Below are positions 62,713 through 64,000 of a stretch of DNA of 64,000 nt, piece by piece. The notes under the pieces were generated by a model. It did no database searches, was not told the DNA's origin, and was given only the letters and a program-made list of their open reading frames with translations. The position numbers and the translations under genes were made by a program. The stretch's first letter is position 1. Every line of letters begins with the position of its first letter. The stretch covers positions 124,001 through 188,000 of the forward strand of contig CAWCZQ010000005.1 in the NCBI GenBank assembly GCA_963800205.1, given 5' to 3'. This DNA comes from UBA6224 sp963800205 (GTDB lineage: Bacteria; Patescibacteriota; Saccharimonadia; Saccharimonadales; UBA4665).

Positions 62713-63525
62713 ATGCTTGCACTTCTCACCGCACTTATCCTGGGCATTATCGAGGGAATTACCGAATTCCTCCCCATTAGCAGTACTGGTCACTTAATCG
62801 TTGCCGAGCACTTGCTCGATTACCGAGATATCAAAGATTTATTTACTGTCGTTATCCAGGTGGGCGCGATTGCGGCAGTCGTCTGGTTCTATCGTCAGGA
62901 TTTATTCAACAAAGTGGTCGGTCTTTTCAAAGGAGACCATGAGGCCATTCATTTCTGGAAGCTGTTAGTTATCGCCACAATTCCAGCCGGCATTGCCGGA
63001 CTATTACTCGGTTCGCTCCTCGAACGTTTTTCGGTCCCTGCCGTCATCGCCACCACTCTTATCTTGGGTGGTATCGTTTTGTGGCTAGTCGACCGGAAAC
63101 CTGTCCATAATCATGACGACCCAATAGAGTTTGGTGATATATCCATTAAACGGGCACTGCTAATTGGCATTGGACAGTGCGTCGCCATCGTACCAGGTGT
63201 ATCACGCTCCGGTGCCACTATTGTGAGCGGATTGCTGACAGGCCTGAACCGGCCCACCGCCACCGCTTTTTCCTTTTATATGAGCATTCCCGTGATGGTG
63301 TTAGCTAGTGCTTACACGCTGTACAAACACGGCGATAGCATCGGTAGCCTGCCCGGCGGTACGCCAGCCCTTCTGGTGGGCGTCGTTTCGGCATTTGTTA
63401 CAGCACTAATAGCAGTAACGTGGTTATTACGCTATATTGCTCATCACAATTTCAAGCCATTTGCCTACTACCGCATCGCTGCTGGCCTTGTCATATTTGC
63501 CCTGCTCGGTCTCCATATCATCTAG
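62713..63525 (+). CDS. uppP: Undecaprenyl-diphosphatase
   Basis: A 270-residue integral membrane phosphatase (BacA type) that recycles the lipid carrier of peptidoglycan synthesis. The two catalytic regions are intact: EGITEFLPISSTGHLIVAEHLL (about 14-35) and VPGVSRSGATIVSGLLTGL (about 158-176). About eight membrane segments are visible. TACACT lies nine bases upstream, with GAAGAG directly before the ATG. Together with the PBP it supports an active wall pathway. Confidence 0.96.
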   Translation: MLALLTALILGIIEGITEFLPISSTGHLIVAEHLLDYRDIKDLFTVVIQVGAIAAVVWFYRQDLFNKVVGLFKGDHEAIHFWKLLVIATIPAGIAGLLLGSLLERFSVPAVIATTLILGGIVLWLVDRKPVHNHDDPIEFGDISIKRALLIGIGQCVAIVPGVSRSGATIVSGLLTGLNRPTATAFSFYMSIPVMVLASAYTLYKHGDSIGSLPGGTPALLVGVVSAFVTALIAVTWLLRYIAHHNFKPFAYYRIAAGLVIFALLGLHII

Positions 63526-63584
63526 TTCCTATTGTTAACGTACTAATTTTATGGTTTATTATGGCTACCTAACTGGGAGACATT

Positions 63585-64000
63585 ATGGCCATACCTCCAC
63601 ATTCCGTCCCGTATGATTCGGCGCTACGTCAATACCCTGTACGCGACTTACTCCATAAAAGCCAGACAAATATAACCCCCGACGCCTACCAAGGTCTTGC
63701 TTTCGCTGCCGCAGCCTATGATATGGCGTCGGAGCAACCAACTCGGACCGACGACCCGACGGCGGCCGGCGAAGCCGCAGCCAAGGCTGGCTTTCGGACG
63801 GCGCAAGCCGAAGGTTCGTTTCTTAGCATAAGTCAGTGGTTTCTCCGATCCCATGAGTCGCTCGATACTATCAATTCGCCCATCAAAGGGTCGCCTCGAT
63901 GTGATGATAGTCAACGAATCGCTCGGGAGCGAATCGCCACCTATCTGCTCGAAGGTCGTTCGTTCGCGCTACTAGCTGCCCAAACCCCACCCAACTACCC
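63585..64000 (+). CDS. Unrecognised protein, cut by the window edge
   Basis: ATG at 63585 is preceded by GGGAG at a good distance and the frame stays open for 138 codons to the edge. It starts MAIPPHSVPYDSALRQYPVRD and contains an Ala-rich helix (LAFAAAAYDMASEQP), TAAGEAAAKAGFRTAQAE and FLSISQWFLRSHESLD. No signal peptide, no motif recognised. The length of clean frame and ribosome site support a real gene. Confidence 0.7.
   Translation, partial: MAIPPHSVPYDSALRQYPVRDLLHKSQTNITPDAYQGLAFAAAAYDMASEQPTRTDDPTAAGEAAAKAGFRTAQAEGSFLSISQWFLRSHESLDTINSPIKGSPRCDDSQRIARERIATYLLEGRSFALLAAQTPPNY

Noticed and set aside
1..64000. TGA recoded as Gly or Trp
   Set aside because: recG, gatA, gatB and others end cleanly in TGA next to their neighbours' starts, and no gene needs TGA read through.
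1..64000. CRISPR array, insertion sequence, prophage or rRNA operon
   Set aside because: No regularly spaced repeats, transposase, integrase, phage structural gene or rRNA sequence was seen on either strand.

Overview
The window looks like ordinary chromosome from a Candidate Phyla Radiation (Patescibacteria) bacterium, most probably a Candidatus Saccharibacteria (TM7) relative. This is inferred from gene content and was not tested by any search. The clues are lean, tightly packed genes, many overlaps of a few bases, a GatCAB amidotransferase, a split transketolase, a lone single-domain malic enzyme, an L19 with an Ala/Glu-rich tail, Gram-positive-style surface proteins, a type IV pilus ATPase, and almost no biosynthetic genes. 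TGA is a stop codon here (recG, gatB), so the UGA-to-Gly code of Absconditabacteria/Gracilibacteria does not apply. I see no CRISPR array, insertion sequence, prophage or rRNA.

Layout. 0-5.6 kb: tRNA-Leu, a membrane protein, rsmD, a phospholipase-C-like protein, recG, tyrS. 5.7-15.1 kb: a class A penicillin-binding protein, radA, a membrane-anchored putative metallopeptidase, clpC behind a CIRCE operator, and nusA behind a promoter with an attenuator-like hairpin. 15-23.7 kb: M1 aminopeptidase, rnhB-yraN, a compositionally odd small membrane gene with a long structured leader and 3' element, rplS, malic enzyme, pilB, a SpoU methyltransferase. 23.8-39.7 kb: a CAP-domain surface protein, a sortase-type surface protein, dnaE, YtxH-like proteins, galU, a NUDIX gene, gatB/A/C with an extra gene inside the operon, a hydrolase, uvrB, a pilin-like protein, a LOG-like protein. 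39.8-50.1 kb: a sugar-phosphate block (PfkB kinase, aldolase, split transketolase, rpe, rpiB, GAPDH) plus a receiver-domain protein, CapA-like protein, a NUDIX gene and pyrophosphatase. 50.2-64 kb: glycerophosphodiesterase, flavin reductase, trxB, glutaredoxin, FKBP, ABC exporter, pheT/pheS, two secreted or membrane proteins, YajQ, a GH63-like hydrolase, uppP and a truncated gene.

How they fit together. Central carbon flow runs through aldolase, GAPDH and the non-oxidative pentose phosphate enzymes, with malic enzyme making pyruvate. The surface set (PBP, UppP, CapA-like, CAP domain, LVNTG protein, pilus parts) fits a small walled, attached lifestyle. Redox defence is trxB plus glutaredoxin plus a flavin reductase.

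Three window-wide patterns stand out. First, about a dozen or more first-in-unit genes have a -10 box 6-8 bases before the start codon, so their mRNAs should be leaderless, while internal genes use Shine-Dalgarno sites or stop/start overlaps. Second, four genes (pheS, trxB, an alpha/beta-hydrolase-like gene, and a gene between gatA and gatB) are each split by one extra base, all in the same +1 sense. Third, the 101-residue membrane gene near 19.2 kb has foreign-looking codon use, a ~200-base leader with its ribosome site in a hairpin, and a long hairpin downstream; it is the best candidate here for something undescribed.
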